From positions 24,576,501-24,640,500 of the forward strand of contig CM027377.1 in the NCBI GenBank assembly GCA_015680905.1: a DNA stretch of 64,000 nt, written 5' to 3'. The notes below the pieces were generated by a model, which had not been told where the DNA came from, did no database searches, and saw nothing but the letters and a program-made list of their open reading frames with translations. Source of the DNA: Coptis chinensis. Taxonomy: Eukaryota > Streptophyta > Magnoliopsida > Ranunculales > Ranunculaceae. Of the stretch, positions 1 through 11,768 are shown piece by piece. The position numbers and the translations under genes were made by a program. How positions within the stretch are numbered: position 1 is the stretch's first letter; each line of letters opens with the position of its first letter.

Positions 1-302
1 AGTTGTATTATTTGATCCAGATTGGAATCTTGCTCGAGCCTTACAAGCCCAGGATAGGTCGTTTTCGCTATGGGCAAAGACGACATGTTGAGGTTTTTTT
101 TCGCATGCTCGCTGCCGGTTCCCTTAAGGAACTTGTGTATACACGCCAGGTATATATATAGCAGCTCTCAAATCTTGCTGTATCAGGCAAGATGCAAAAC
201 GATATTTTGAAGGCGTCCAAGTAACAGGTTGAGCTTTTTGAATAAGCAAGTTATTTTGTGATCTCTCCAATCAGCTTTTTACTGGTGCGATAGTTAAGAA
301 AG
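1..302 (+). pseudogene. SNF2-family helicase fragment (SWI2/CHR9, ERCC6L2-like)
   Basis: Conceptual translation in shifting frames gives a run typical of the C-terminal helicase lobe of the plant SWI2/CHR9 (Rad26/ERCC6L2-like) chromatin-remodelling ATPases: VVLFDPDWN, then LQAQDRSF, then AAGSLKELVYTRQVY, QLSNLAVSGKM, YFEGVQ and finally ISKLFCDLSNQLFTGAIVK. Family members place these blocks in this order (motif V/VI region and the tail after it). The copy is dead: an in-frame TGA lies at 89-91, a TAG at 159-161, and at least two frame changes are needed (near 87 and near 200). The fragment enters from the left edge, so its upstream extent is unknown. I see no intron borders inside it. It may have been carried by the Helitron that ends at 2827, but its other end is not visible, so this is inference. 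Confidence 0.72.
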
Positions 303-1416
303 GATGAAGAAGATGAGGAGAGGAGTTACCTGAAGCCAGAGGACCGTATAAATAAACAAACACAGTACTAACCTTTCCTTCGTCTACCCGCCAACTTTTT
401 TTCTTCGAAACCAACGACGACATAGTAAGGAAACTAGATCACTGTCACAATGGTGTAGTTTTTTTTAGCAAGGTGGTGTTTACTTGTGTTTTTTCTCGAT
501 TATCAGTGCCAGCTCGTAACTTCTCTCTCTCTCAGATTTGTGCTAGGCCGGGATTTTTTTTTTTTTTTTCTCTATACTTGTGTTCACTGTTTTTTATTAG
601 TTATTATTATGTTCCCTCTGTTTATATATTCTTTCCCTTTTCCCGATCTTGCGCTGGTCCAGTATTTCAGTCCGCGTATAATTCTTTTAGCCAAACCGAC
701 TTAAGGTGGGAGACTCGATGATAAGCATTATCCAATCCGGATTTACTTTTGGAGTCCTAGTTCATCTTCTAGTTATGTAAGGATACCAGCAGGAATTGCT
801 ATCACACGCAAACATAATTATTAGTTGCATGGATGTACTTTTCACTTCCTCAATATGTTTCGTACCACCTAATATGTATTAGTATTCTATTCCCTACAAT
901 TCCATATATGCAATTTTCGCACTCCACATCAATTTTGCTATTCATTAGTTTATATTTTTTTATGCCCACCTCTCACACTAATCGTGTTCATATTTTGGAA
1001 CAAATTTTTGACTCTTGTACATTTTTCAAAATCCAATTATTTCGTTCACAATAATTCGCGAATTTTTCTCGACAGTTTTCAATGGTCTAATCCTAGTATC
1101 GCTGTTCCGCTGGCACGCGTCGTCAAAATCAACTTTCGTATTGTTACGTGATGCGTTTGGTACAGTTTTTCGGCAATCAATTTCTTTTGCAATTTTATTT
1201 CTGTGCATTTTCGGACATCGTTTATTTAACTACGTCATTGCGTCCTGTATATGTTAGTTTGACATTATTTCGTTTCCGATAATTCACGAATTTTTTCTGA
1301 TTGTCTATTTTCTTATCGTTTACGTTCACACGACACTTTGTTATACATTTCGCTTACTTTTATCTTATTCCAAGTTTTTCTTCTCTTCTTTGCCATGTGA
1401 ACTTTGTTCGCATGAC
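303..1416. other. Unassigned AT-rich sequence
   Basis: No gene is recognisable. The possible reading frames here (for example 473-721 and 1015-1257 on plus) are short, rich in Phe/Ser/Leu and look like translated T-rich DNA. Because a polypurine tract and an LTR follow immediately at 1417-1430, the right part is probably the decayed internal 3' region of that retrotransposon. A weak internal similarity exists between about 1040-1090 and 1265-1310 (both contain a run reading like cgaattttt after aattc). Confidence 0.4.
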
Positions 1417-1900
1417 AAAGAGGGGGCGGTGTTTCGACCCCCACCTACGCGGCAAACGTCCATTAGTAGGGGTCTTTATTTTATTCATTTAATCGACATG
1501 GATAAAGCCCAATTTGCAATACCATGGATCAATGTACAGGCCCATTAACTCATGTGTCTAAGGCTGAACTTTAGCCACATGGCTTGCCACTAATGTACAT
1601 TGATTTATGTCCAGATTCATTTCTTATCAAAGAGAGAATCATCAGTTGAGAGTTATATTCTATCACAATTACTCAAGCTACGAGATTACTTGAGCTACAA
1701 GGACTCTCTACGCTACCTATATAAATACCACATTATTTTTCATAAGGAACTACGTTGAAACTTGATCCTTAGAAAATAGATCTTGGGTACGTAGGCAACC
1801 ATTATTTGGTTTAGCTTCATCTCCCCCAATATCAAATTCCTCTGTTTCTTAGTGCGTTTTTTACCATTGCTCTCGTTGTGTTGAAGCAGTTTACTGCTGA
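1417..1900 (+). mobile_element. Polypurine tract and 3' LTR of a gypsy-like retrotransposon (remnant)
   Basis: A purine-rich tract (aaagagggggcgg, 1417-1429) directly precedes TGTTTCGACC at 1430. The sequence from 1430 is clearly homologous to the LTR that starts at 52231 and resumes at 60030: both share cccacctacg, the gcccaatttgcaatacca block, ttagccacatggcttgccac and ctacctatataaatacca (a likely TATA box near 1718-1726). The order PPT then LTR shows this is a 3' LTR of a plus-strand element. Similarity to the other copy fades after about 1800, so the right end is uncertain; the expected terminal GTCGAAACA seen at 60381 is not found here. This copy keeps the empty site (catgtgtctaagg, 1551-1563) that the CACTA element occupies in the other LTR. 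Confidence 0.65.
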
Positions 1901-2789
1901 ATCAAGATTCAAGGGCCATATTTTGGGGAATGTTAACTTGTTTCACCTTTTTTTTTTTCTTTCCTATGAACATAGATACTATTAATCCGAAACCAAAAAC
2001 AACCTATCTAATCAATAAGTAAAAAGAATTTCTGAAGTAACGGTTTCCATTCCATAAGTTATTTTGATGTTTCAGGCTTATCAATTGAAGTGTTCTCTTA
2101 TATGGTTCCAGTGTTTATACAGGTGTACAGTGCCGCTCAACGACACAAATTCTATGTGTGCAAAAGGGAAAATCAATTGCTTGGTGTTTGTTTAGTCAAA
2201 TAAGCCAGCTAATGTTGATAACTGGAATTATGAAAAGCCAATGTAATACATAAACTTTCCCTAATAAGCGTTGATAACGAAGAATAATTCTTAGATAAGT
2301 TAGCATTGATAACGAAGAATTCTTAGATAAGTTAGTAGTAATTCCAAAACCCTTCGTGTTTAGTTGTATGAGTTTATAGTAAGTGTTGGGAGTTTCCCAA
2401 TCGCACTAATACTATATAGAAAGTTTGTGAAGGAAGAAAGTGATTGTACCTGCGAAGCCCGCTAATTGAGATTGAGAAGAAAGTAATCTGTGAGAAAGTG
2501 TTGCGCAGTCTGGAGAAGGCTATGGAGAGTTTATCGATAAGAAGGATATGAAGATTAATATCATCAGTACGTTAGAATTTAGATAAATTTAGATACGTTA
2601 AAATTTAAATAAGTTAGATAAGTTATTTAGATAAGTTTCATAAATTCTAGATAAGTTAATAGTAATTTCTTTGAGTACGTTTTCATAAAAATTGTTTCCT
2701 AATTGGAATCAACTTACTCTTTAATCGTGTCGGTCTACCGTTAGATGTACTGATTGTATTAACTATTAGCCATCCAATGTAGGCTTCAC
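1901..2789. other. Unassigned sequence with short dispersed repeats
   Basis: No coding sequence is recognised. A short motif around ttagataagtta recurs between about 2290 and 2660, including a near-duplicate of the gttgataacgaagaat segment at 2269 and 2306. This stretch is expected to belong to the minus-strand Helitron whose 5' end lies at 2827, but I could not find that element's left end. Confidence 0.35.
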
Positions 2790-2827
2790 ACAAACTACTT
2801 AAAAACCAAGTTGTTTTATTATATAGA
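2790..2827 (-). mobile_element. Helitron 5' terminus (minus strand)
   Basis: Read on the minus strand the sequence starts TCTATATAATAAAAC and continues into AACTTGGTTTTT, which matches the terminus found at 16114, 26660 and 28099. TC at the 5' end followed by an AT-rich TATATAATAAAGC run is typical of plant Helitrons. The element extends leftwards for an unknown distance. It abuts the 3' end of a second Helitron at 2828. Confidence 0.6.
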
Positions 2828-4940
2828 CTAGAATTTAACCCGTGGCTATGCCACTTGAGTCATTATGAAATGAACACACGTAAATTTAGTATTTTACAAT
2901 CTACACTAACTTTTACAACATAGTTACCAATGTTTTCTGACATTTAAATTAAACTTGTTCGTGTCATTATGATACCCTCGAGTCCTTAACTAATTTGTAG
3001 TGTAACTCAAGTCACTATGGGTAATTTTAGTGATATAAAGGTAAAATTCATAAGATTTTTCAATTTTTATTATTTATTTTTTGACATTTAGACAAAACAT
3101 GGAAAAATAGAGTTAGCATTTTGATTAAAACATGAGCACCATAGCACCACATCTGAAAGATTTATTTTTCCATATACAATATAAACATTGTACCTTTGAC
3201 ATATACAACATCTTCTATGGCTCATAATATCTATTATAACAAAAATATAGTTATTGTCTCAATATATGACCCAAAAAATCAGGTTATCATCATTGGCAGA
3301 ATTGGCAAGATGTGTGCATTGGGTCTTCTTCCATAAAATATGTCACTCAAGTGCCTATAACAAAAGGAACTATTTATTAGAAATCAATTATACAACACTC
3401 AAAAACTCCAAACTATATAAAAAGGAACCCTTTTCTTAATTACCTCAACAATTGGTTTATTGATGGTTTTTGGTATATATAGACCAAACTTCTTCCAGCA
3501 GAAATCTAGTAACAAAGTGTAATGCGGATAAACTAAACCAGTGTAAATTGTTTAAGTAGAAAGCTATGACAACACAAACATTGGAACCACAGAGTACCGA
3601 ATAGAGAAAGACTTCAGTACTTTAGAATTTCATAAAACTGGGAGGCAGAGCCAACCAACACACACAACCTTTCTTTCATCTCAAGCTAAGCACCAATGAA
3701 CTTTTAAAGCTCTTACTCTTACTACTCGATCTACTCTCTACCACCACGATACACTTGGTAACAATCTACATCTATCTCAGGAGCTAATTATTTACTTCAA
3801 GTTCATATATTTCACTGGCCTCAATGGGCAAGAAAGGAAGTGACGCGATAATAAACAGGACATGTTTATAAATAGTAGTAAAGACAGTAACACTTTATAA
3901 AGTAGAATGCACCATACAAATCAATATCTCGAATTGACAATTGGTCCAGACCATAGTCATCATTGAAGTTAATGTTTTTACACCTGAAGTATGACACTAC
4001 AGTTATACAATAATAAGTGCGTTTTCAAAATTCTGATATCTGAGTCCCTCTCTCTCATGCCCCCATGATTCTAATAAAACAAAATAGAGAGTGAAAGCAT
4101 ATTTAATTAGGATTGAAACGTTTCTACTTGGTATACCATTTGTTAGTAATAGTGTGACTTTTGATTTTTGATGCTTTTTTCCCCCTTAGATTGCAGCTTC
4201 CTAACCACTTTAATACTACCCATTTTAATACTACTCTCTTGGCACTGCAATTTCACAGTAATAAGTGCAAATGGAAAAAAAAAAATTAAACAGATTAATC
4301 TATCAAGATAAGAAATCTAAAAATGATCACAATGACCATACCCATATACACTGATTAAATGGTTCAAGATAGAAATATCATTATATAATTACCATTACTG
4401 TTAATCAAAGCAAGCAAGAAATCAACTCAAATCGCAGAAAAATAGACCAACCTTAGATAATCACCTTATTTATAGATGATAAATTTGATTACTTATGTGT
4501 TTTAGAAATAGAACAGTCGTGTATCACTCAAGTGGATCTTTTGGGAAAAAAATCAACTAATAATCGTATTAACTCATGCTATGAGATTTGTACTAGAAAT
4601 ACTTCCATTGGTTCCTTGTAGATTTGTATCTGGAGTGGTGGAAAGAACAATGTATCACAAAAATTATAATCATTAAAAAGAACGAAGAACAGAGAGGGTA
4701 CCAGTTATCTCCCGTGCTTGAAGAAGGTTAGTGAAGAAGAGTTGAAGTAATAGTATTTGTTTGGGAATGTTTTTGTTTTGTTTTTGTGTGAAGAAATTAA
4801 AAGAGAAAAAGGCAGGGGTGAAGAAAAGCTTTTCTTTGTTTCGGTGGTTTAGTTTTTTGGGTGTGTTTGGTAAGAATTTTATTGTAAGTAGGATTCTTAG
4901 ACTAATGTAGTGTAGTTTGTTTACCGTCAGATCATCCCAA
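2828..4940 (-). mobile_element. Non-autonomous Helitron, 5' end deleted
   Basis: On the minus strand the 3' end reads GTGGC-ata-GCCAC (hairpin at 2842-2854 in plus coordinates), a short spacer and CTAG (2828-2831), the standard Helitron 3' signature. The other end, near 4925-4940, contains only the inner part of the family's 5' terminal region (a ccgtcagatcatcccaaa block equivalent to ccgtaggatcatcccaaaa at 28019), after which the sequence jumps into the 3' hairpin of the next copy. No Rep/helicase domain is visible, so it would be non-autonomous. I recognise no captured gene inside it. Confidence 0.55.
2860..4690. other. Helitron interior, no gene recognised
   Basis: AT-rich sequence with no long reading frame. 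The only noticeable frame (3254-3439, plus) is 61 codons and has no recognisable motif. From about 4720 to 4920 there is a GA-rich stretch (gtgaagaaa, aagagaaaaaggcagg) followed by the family-specific taagtaggattctta motif that is amplified at 27.5-28.0 kb. Confidence 0.4.
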
Positions 4941-5155
4941 ATTAACCCGTGGCTACGCCACTCGAGTCATAACGTTATTCATTTTTTTATTAATTAAATT
5001 AAAAGCTGCAAAAGAAACACAAAAATCTAATAACTATTATTTATAAAATTAATATTGAGTGCTTATGGAGAGTGTATGCTACTTAGATTGTTTTGGATTA
5101 GGATGACCTTTGTTATATAAACATATGCATCAAATTCATTCATTTATCAGAAAAT

Positions 5156-5640
5156 TTAAGAAGTCATTACAATACAAAAATAACTCTGTAGGTCCACTCT
5201 TGGCTGCCTAAGCAGCAAGTGTTTTTGAGCAAGCATGTTACATGCTCTAAGGGTATGTCTAAAAGAAACGAAGTTCATTATAGAAAGATTTATAACAAAA
5301 TATATTTGTAAGTACTGGTATCCACCTCCATGGTGCATTGTCAACTCCAACCCTACATGCGTCTATAACTTGCTTGGCATCCCCTTCATAAAAAGTACTG
5401 CTCCATTGTTTCTGGTGTGAAAATTCCCCTGCTGGCTCAGATCTAGTAATTTTGCTTATGCAGACGTATTAGCCTTCTTCTTTCTTGAGCAAGCACCTTG
5501 AAAGCTTCCTTCATTGTCCCTGCCAGCCACAGCTAAAGTATCATGATAACCATCACTTTTAAAAGCATCATCAAACTTAATCTTCACTAAACCAAGTGGT
5601 GGGCAAATGGTGATGAATATGTTATTGTCTTGCTGCCCCT
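5156..5640 (-). pseudogene. RNase-H-like (RVT_3) domain fragment
   Basis: Minus-strand translation begins PPLGLVKIKFDDAFKSDG and continues LAVAGRDNEGSFQGACSRKK, the hallmark start of plant RVT_3 RNase H-like domains (usual form P-x-G-x-x-K-x-N-x-D-x-A, then a-g-RD-x-x-G-x-f). Further on, in the same frame, VSFRHTLRACNMLAQKHL matches the usual end of the domain (v-x-R-x-x-N-x-x-A-h-x-L-A). The catalytic-type Asp after KIKF is present. In-frame stops (TAA after ANTSA, another after GMPSKL) and lack of a start codon show it is dead. Such domains come from LINE-like elements or from domesticated RNase H-like genes; the fragment does not decide which. It lies just left of the LTR-element insertion at 5721. 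Confidence 0.6.
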
Positions 5641-5715
5641 GCTAAGAAGCTCCAATGCAATCAATTACGCTCCCTGCATATGACATATGAAGCATTTATA
5701 GATATCTCAAGCAAG
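5641..5715. other. Short spacer before LTR element
   Basis: No feature seen other than the target-site duplication ATGCC that begins at 5716. Confidence 0.4.
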
Positions 5716-5720
5716 ATGCC

Positions 5721-7000
5721 TGATCTGGCTGTAAAACAGCGGTCGGGTTTGTCATTTCGTTCACATTTCAATAAAATTGCAAAATATTTCATCTCAATGA
5801 TTTTAATAAGTTTTGTTGTTTGATAAGATCATTTTATTCTTCCTAGAACTCATAGACAAGTCTAATAGAAGAAAACTTGATCCCTAACATGTATGGCTCA
5901 TCTCTAAGCTCATACATGCTAGCAAGTGGAACCAAAGCAATGACTTATCTCTAAGCTCATCACTTTGATCCCTAACTAGACACTACACCAACTATCATTT
6001 TGGGATAGGATATAGGTCTAGTTGTTCTTCCTAAACAACTTACCAAACCAACAACAAAGATTTTCCCTCACATGAGTTTTATTAACTCCCCAAACGGTTA
6101 TAATTCTCACTCGGGCAGAGTTTCTGCTCTAAGATCACATAACTAAAGTTTTATTCTAATTAACTGAAAATAAAACTGAATTAAAAACATTTTAATTAAA
6201 GACTGGAAATTAAATTCTTCATTACACTAGGAAAGCAGCAAACTACTCTACTCCTACTGATGGAATGCTAACCATTCCATGAGAAAAACTAAAATTGGAC
6301 CCTTCTATTTATAGTTGAATGGACGGTCGTGATTGAATCTCAGAAATTTGATCCAACGACTGAGATTTTATCACTATTCAACTTTTTTACTTTAAGGAAT
6401 AGTAATAACTATTTGACACTATTCAACATTATTTGACACTATTCGGAACTATTCATCTTTTGACTTTACAAAAAGTTAAATAATAAAAAATCTAAAATAT
6501 CTACATCGTCTTCGATGAATAGTGACGTGCTTGGCTTTATCTCTGATTTCAAACCATATGTCCATTTTGTAAAAGCAATATCATTTTGACAGGTCATATG
6601 CTTCAATCGGAGTTAGGAGACGAAAGATGTCACCATTTGAACTTTCTATCGATTTTGGATCGTTACAAGTCGGGTTTGACCAAGTCTTGGCGAACATGAC
6701 TCCTTTGGCTAGCTCAAGAACTCAAGTTTGGATTCTTCAACTTGTTTCATGGTTTTTCGAGTCCATGAGCTTTTGCTGGCAGATTGGAGCTTTAAATGAG
6801 CTGTCATCAAGATTTCAAGTCCAAGCTTTATTCGGGTCAGATTTCATGCTAAAACGCAGTTCTCAGGTGTATTTTATCATTGACCGTCGAAACCTCGTGG
6901 AAAACATGAAAATACAATTAATTTACATTTATTAAACGCGATAATAATTGACCCAAATATAATGTCTCGGGGTTTAAAACACAATTTTGGGTACTTATCA
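5721..7000 (-). repeat. LARD 3' LTR
   Basis: 1,280-bp LTR, the 3' copy in the minus-strand orientation. Compared with the other LTR it lacks about 27-28 bases near 6580 (the block between gcaatat and cattttgacagg) and shows several tiny indels at 6650-6900. Termini are TGAT...ATCA. Its plus-strand frame at 6627-6935 is not a gene; the homologous LTR does not preserve it. Confidence 0.85.
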
Positions 7001-7045
7001 ACCACCCCCAAACAGCACTTTGCTTGTCCTCAAGCAAAGAAGAGA
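7001..7045 (-). promoter_or_regulatory. Polypurine tract module of the LARD
   Basis: On minus: TTGAGGACAAGCAAAG, a spacer, then TTTGGGGGTGG directly before the LTR start TGATAAGT. A purine-rich G-run adjoining the 3' LTR primes plus-strand DNA synthesis in LTR elements. A second copy of the same module lies at about 8560-8605 (see separate entry). Confidence 0.7.
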
Positions 7046-10000
7046 CACTAAAACAGATAAGTGGTCAAAAATGTGTAGTCCTAAGCTAATTCTCATTTCG
7101 CAGAGTGCGATTGCATTGACCGTATGCAACAAGGCCTTAAACCACTAGGAATTCTCTAGTGGACGAGTTTTAGCCTTGTGAGAGTTTTCCAGAGAAGATA
7201 CCCACAAACTTCACCTATACTACAACGACTCAGTAACAAAGGTTTGTTCCCTAAATTAGATATCAGATATTTATACGTCTCACTAGCGGGGAACGCAGAT
7301 TAATTCCTTTGAAACCTATGTTAATAAATGTACAATAATCAAAACATCTACATATGAATATGTATGCAGTGAACTTTACAATGAAATGTACAAGCATGGC
7401 CGTTTCTGGATCTTTTGGAGAGCGTCCTTAAGTAGGTTCTCACAGGTATGTGTCGAAACACAAATTCTCTCATATTTTTCACTCAAGTTTTGCTTACTCC
7501 AGTGTGCAGTGGGCACACATTTCCTCACATTCTCAATGACGTCGGAAGCCGAGGTCGATCAATCACGTCTACCACTTATTATCGCACTAACCTATCCTAA
7601 TTGAGCTAGAGGACTTTTATTAGGTATTACGGGGCTTAGGAAATGGTTTAGAAGGAATGGAATGGATAACAAAACAATGAGTTAGAAAAAATATGGTCTT
7701 CAAATAATTACTGGAGAAAACCTAGTGTTCTTCTGTTTCAAAACTGTTCCATACTTCACCCTTTTTGGCTTTTCTACTCCATTTGATTTTATTTTTGGAG
7801 TTAATAACTTTGATTTTTTTTTTTTTTTTTTTTTTTCATGGAATTGATTTTTTTCTTGGTTTTGACACAGCTAACTAGATTCATCAATCGGCGCCAACCG
7901 ATAGAACGAATTTTCGTATTTGTATAGGTCTTTCTCTTCTCTTTTATGCTCTTCATCATATTTCTCAAACTCATCATATATGGATATGGGTAAGGAAATA
8001 ATGGTTGAAAAATGAAATGGATAATATAAAGGCTCAACGGGAAAAACTAGGGAAAATATAGTTTTTTGGGTTTGTATATATTTTTTTATTTGGCTATATC
8101 GGTCCAAAGAATGCCTAAATTCTCGCCTATGATATGGTATAGTGATCAAACAAGTAGACATGTGATTTCTTTCTACTCGGAATTGCTTCATCCTTGGGTC
8201 ATTACTCAGATACACTTATGTTGAGACTTTTTGGCTAGATTCTCACTGGATTTGGAATTTAAGTATTCTAACCGTGGATCCCAGAAACTTATTGCTATGT
8301 ACAGTCATTGACACTCATTGCATGAAAATTCATGAAAAGATGTAAAAACTATTGCATACGTATTAATATAAGTTTCTAAGAACCAATCATAATTCTAATG
8401 CTAATGTGAGATTTCTAGACAATTTTCATCACATAAAAGGAAACAAGACCTTTATTACTAATTACGACTAACCAATTTTTGATTTTTTTATTTTTTTTTT
8501 AGAAAAAAAGAAAAATAAATAACCTAAAAGTGCCTAATTTTTGCAAAATGTTTCTCTCCCACCCCCAAACAGATATATGCTTTGTCCTCAAAGTATCAAA
8601 AGAGATAGGGAAATAAATTACCTGAGAAACGTGAGCAAAAATTCGACTGAATCTCTATAACAAAAAGTACATAATGCATGCAATAAGAAAATTGAAAATA
8701 GCACACCAATCAAGAAAAACAACCAAAATACACACACATATATAGACATAATAATTTAGGTCGTTTATAGTCAGATTCCTAAGACTTTTATCAAATATAA
8801 GGGTTTGTAGAAACCTTTGGCATTCGCACCCAGATGGTGGAATGATTTAGCAAATACAGATTATTCACTAATATGTTGAACAAATAAACTCGCGTCGTTG
8901 ATAAACATTACCTTACCACCCATCAGGTACTAAATTGGAATACACGATTTATTTGGACGAAGGAACCGACGCTGACAACTATCCCTCCAAATAGAAGGCG
9001 CGGGTACCTTATTATGGCATTACTTGAATGCAACGAAAATGAGTCATTTAAAGTCAGATTCTCAAGACTTTATATTGGGTATTTTTAAGTCAGATTCCCG
9101 AGACTAGGTACGTGGGGTCTTTTTACGTCAGATTCCCCTAGACTATGCACACTCCCAAACAGGATGAAACTGGGGTGCCATATTTCTATATCAACTATTA
9201 GGTAATAGTTGAAAGATTTGGGGTTTAGCGAGTACCCCCCTAAAAAATGGTATTTTTACACCCCTATGTCGAGATAAAACATCAGAAGTTGTCTTTCATG
9301 AGGCTTAGATATGTAAAATAGGACAGATTAGCAATTTTTTTTTTTTTTTTTTTTTTTAGATACTCATTCGAAAGATTGGTCTCAATAACGGAAATAATTG
9401 ATTTATCTCTTGTATGCAAGGGTAAAGGTTTGTTACTCATAGGTTGGTCTACATTTTGATTTACCGTGATGGTAGAAATTTTTTGCATGTAGTAGATTCC
9501 TAAAAGTATGTTTCAGATACCCGATATAAAAACATGTTTTCAAAGTTCATCAGTTTTGCAAAAATTTTAAGCATTCATAAAAAATGAATTCTAATCATGC
9601 TCGTTAATTCTAAACAAGCTTGTCATATAATTTCCAAAATAGGCTAAGATTGATTTTCATTTAAATAGCCTAAATATGTTTGGAGATTTCACATAATCCT
9701 TTGACAGGAGATTCAAGGGAGAGATAAAAAAAAACGTACCTTTCCAAATTATGCTTACACGCACTTGGGTTCGAAGATGACTCGAGTGGTCATTGACTGT
9801 TGGATGGGTTTCGGGGTCAATGCCACTCACTGTTATTCAGAAAATTATTACATACATATAGAAGCCCACAAACTAGGCGAAATGGGGCACAAGGCCAATA
9901 AGTTACAATTTGTGCCTTCTTGGGCTTTGATTATTACTAATATAAAAACAAAACAACACGTTACCGTGATTAAAAAAATGATAACTAAATAGTTATTTAT

Positions 10001-11750
10001 ATATATTTTATTATTTTTATTATTTTTTTTTTTATTATTATTATTATTTTATTGGGCATCATCTTAAAACCTCTTCAATCACATGACACTGTGTATATGA
10101 AAAAAAAACATTTGGAGATCAATTTGGGTAACCCGAGGGAGTGAAGGACAAGAGCACCAATGAAGATATTAAATTGGCCTGATGTATCCAAGACTTGGAC
10201 CACTTAGCATATGCCTAATTGACTTTGATAGGGTGTCTGAAATCTGAATAGGTGCCTCCATTTTTTCTTTTTCTTTTATTTGTGTCAACCACTTTGACTA
10301 CACTTGTGAACATAACTTGGATTTGGAAAGAAAGTGGACATTAACTATACATCCACCGTCCATTTGAAAATAGTCAAGTGCAATTCTTGCTTTCTTTTAG
10401 TGCCCTATGTTGTGGACCCTTTATGTTCCCCACAATTTTACCTTCCCACTCTATATCTCAATCCCAAAGATAAGTGGCGGACTCTCCGCCTTTATCCAAA
10501 GACTACAAAGCATGACTAATTAAGAGGACTTATTTTTATACAAATACCCTCGTGAATGACAAAGTCATATATATTGAACTCCTCACTTTGAACCCCTACA
10601 CAAAGACACTCAAGACCGCACTAAATCCTAAAAATCAGCACACACATTACACTAACTTAGCACTCTCACACAATGCACTAGCATCAAGCAGTTCACTTCA
10701 TCCACCAATCTCTAGTCTACTACCTCGGTTTTGTACATACTTGCAATCCTTCCGCAGGTCATGCAAGTACCACACACACCAGACCTCACAAACAACACCA
10801 CAAACAAAGGGAGTAGCAAAGCAAGCAATAAGAGATGATAACACCAACGAAACACAACCAAGCAATCAAAGACAACCTAAACACAACCAACCCAAAGACC
10901 ACCAATACAAAGACATCACCTTCTTCATCGACCTACCGTTATCATCACCACCACCCTCCCTTTTTACAAAGAACGCCACACAATGAGAACATTACCTCAA
11001 CCTCGCCACCATACTACTAGCTTCCAACCACCACCTTGAAACATCCATCATCACCCTTCATCGCCACCACTACACTTTTACAAAGAACACCAACACCGTG
11101 ATCACAACCAACAGCGCAGTGGCAACAACAACCACCGCCTCCTTCATCACAATCGCGAACACCGACAAGACCTTCCATCGGTGCATCCCAAAGAACAACG
11201 TAACCAACCAACAGCCGTCACCACTGATCACCTCTAACTTTCAGCACCACCACCATCAGCTTCTCACACTTCAACTTCAACAACCACCGAAACAGCACCT
11301 TCTTTGTCACCAACAACCATCAGCATCATACCACGCCGTGAATCACCCCCAATCAGCACCGAACTCCGCCATCAGCCAAATCAACAACACCCCACCATTG
11401 TTCAGCTTGACCACAAAACAACATCATCAACACCCATCAGCACGAACAACAACACCGTCCTTCATCAGCAGCAACATCTCCTCGGCTTGCAAGTGTAAGC
11501 AGCAACACCACCTATAATAAGAGGAAATCGTGAAGAAGTTATATGATTAGAAGAGAAAGATGAGGGAAGGAGTGGGAAAAAAATGAGGGGTGACAGAAAA
11601 GTGAGTTGAAGAAGAAGAGAAAGAGAAGAAGATGGGTGCGTTTTTTTTTTTTTTTTTTTTAAGTCTGGAAAATAAAAAAATATGGAGAGGAAGAAGAAAT
11701 GAATTTGATTGACGTATATGATCAAATTAATTATTTTGCTAATTTTACTG
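7046..11750 (-). other. LARD internal region without coding capacity
   Basis: About 4.7 kb between the LTRs. No conserved retroviral motif (DTG/DSG, YxDD, HHCC, CCHC) is visible in any frame. It contains poly-T runs (7814-7836, 9335-9357, 11641-11660), an AT-trinucleotide-rich stretch at 10000-10050, and repeated gtcagattcc/agact blocks at 8771-9140. The longest frames (7871-8215 minus, 10552-10986 plus) have no domain I know. From 10600 to 11500 the plus strand is almost free of G and rich in CA/ACC; this composition generates the apparent His/Thr/Gln-rich frames there. Confidence 0.6.
8560..8605 (-). repeat. Second internal polypurine-like module in the LARD
   Basis: On minus this reads TTTGAGGACAAAGC, a short spacer and TGTTTGGGGGTGGGAG, clearly the same module as at 7001-7045 but 1.55 kb inside the element. 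It may be a duplicated end or a central polypurine tract. No LTR start (TGATAAGT) follows it. Confidence 0.5.
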
Positions 11751-11768
11751 AAAACGCAGCGGCGTCAT
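11751..11768 (-). promoter_or_regulatory. Probable degenerate primer-binding site of the LARD
   Basis: Immediately after the 5' LTR on minus the sequence is ATGACGCCGCTGCG. This resembles the TGGCGCCGTTGCCGGG primer-binding site (tRNA-Asp type) common in Tat/Athila elements, with several mismatches. Position is right; the match is imperfect, so this is a moderate call. Confidence 0.45.

Noticed and set aside
1430-1900. Treating the left LTR as a full LTR with a defined right end
   Set aside because: Homology to the other copy fades after about 1800 and the GTCGAAACA terminus is missing.
10552-11517. Long plus-strand frames rich in His, Thr, Gln, Asn
   Set aside because: They come from a G-poor CA/ACC-rich tract inside the LARD; several frames are open at once and no domain or conserved pattern is present.
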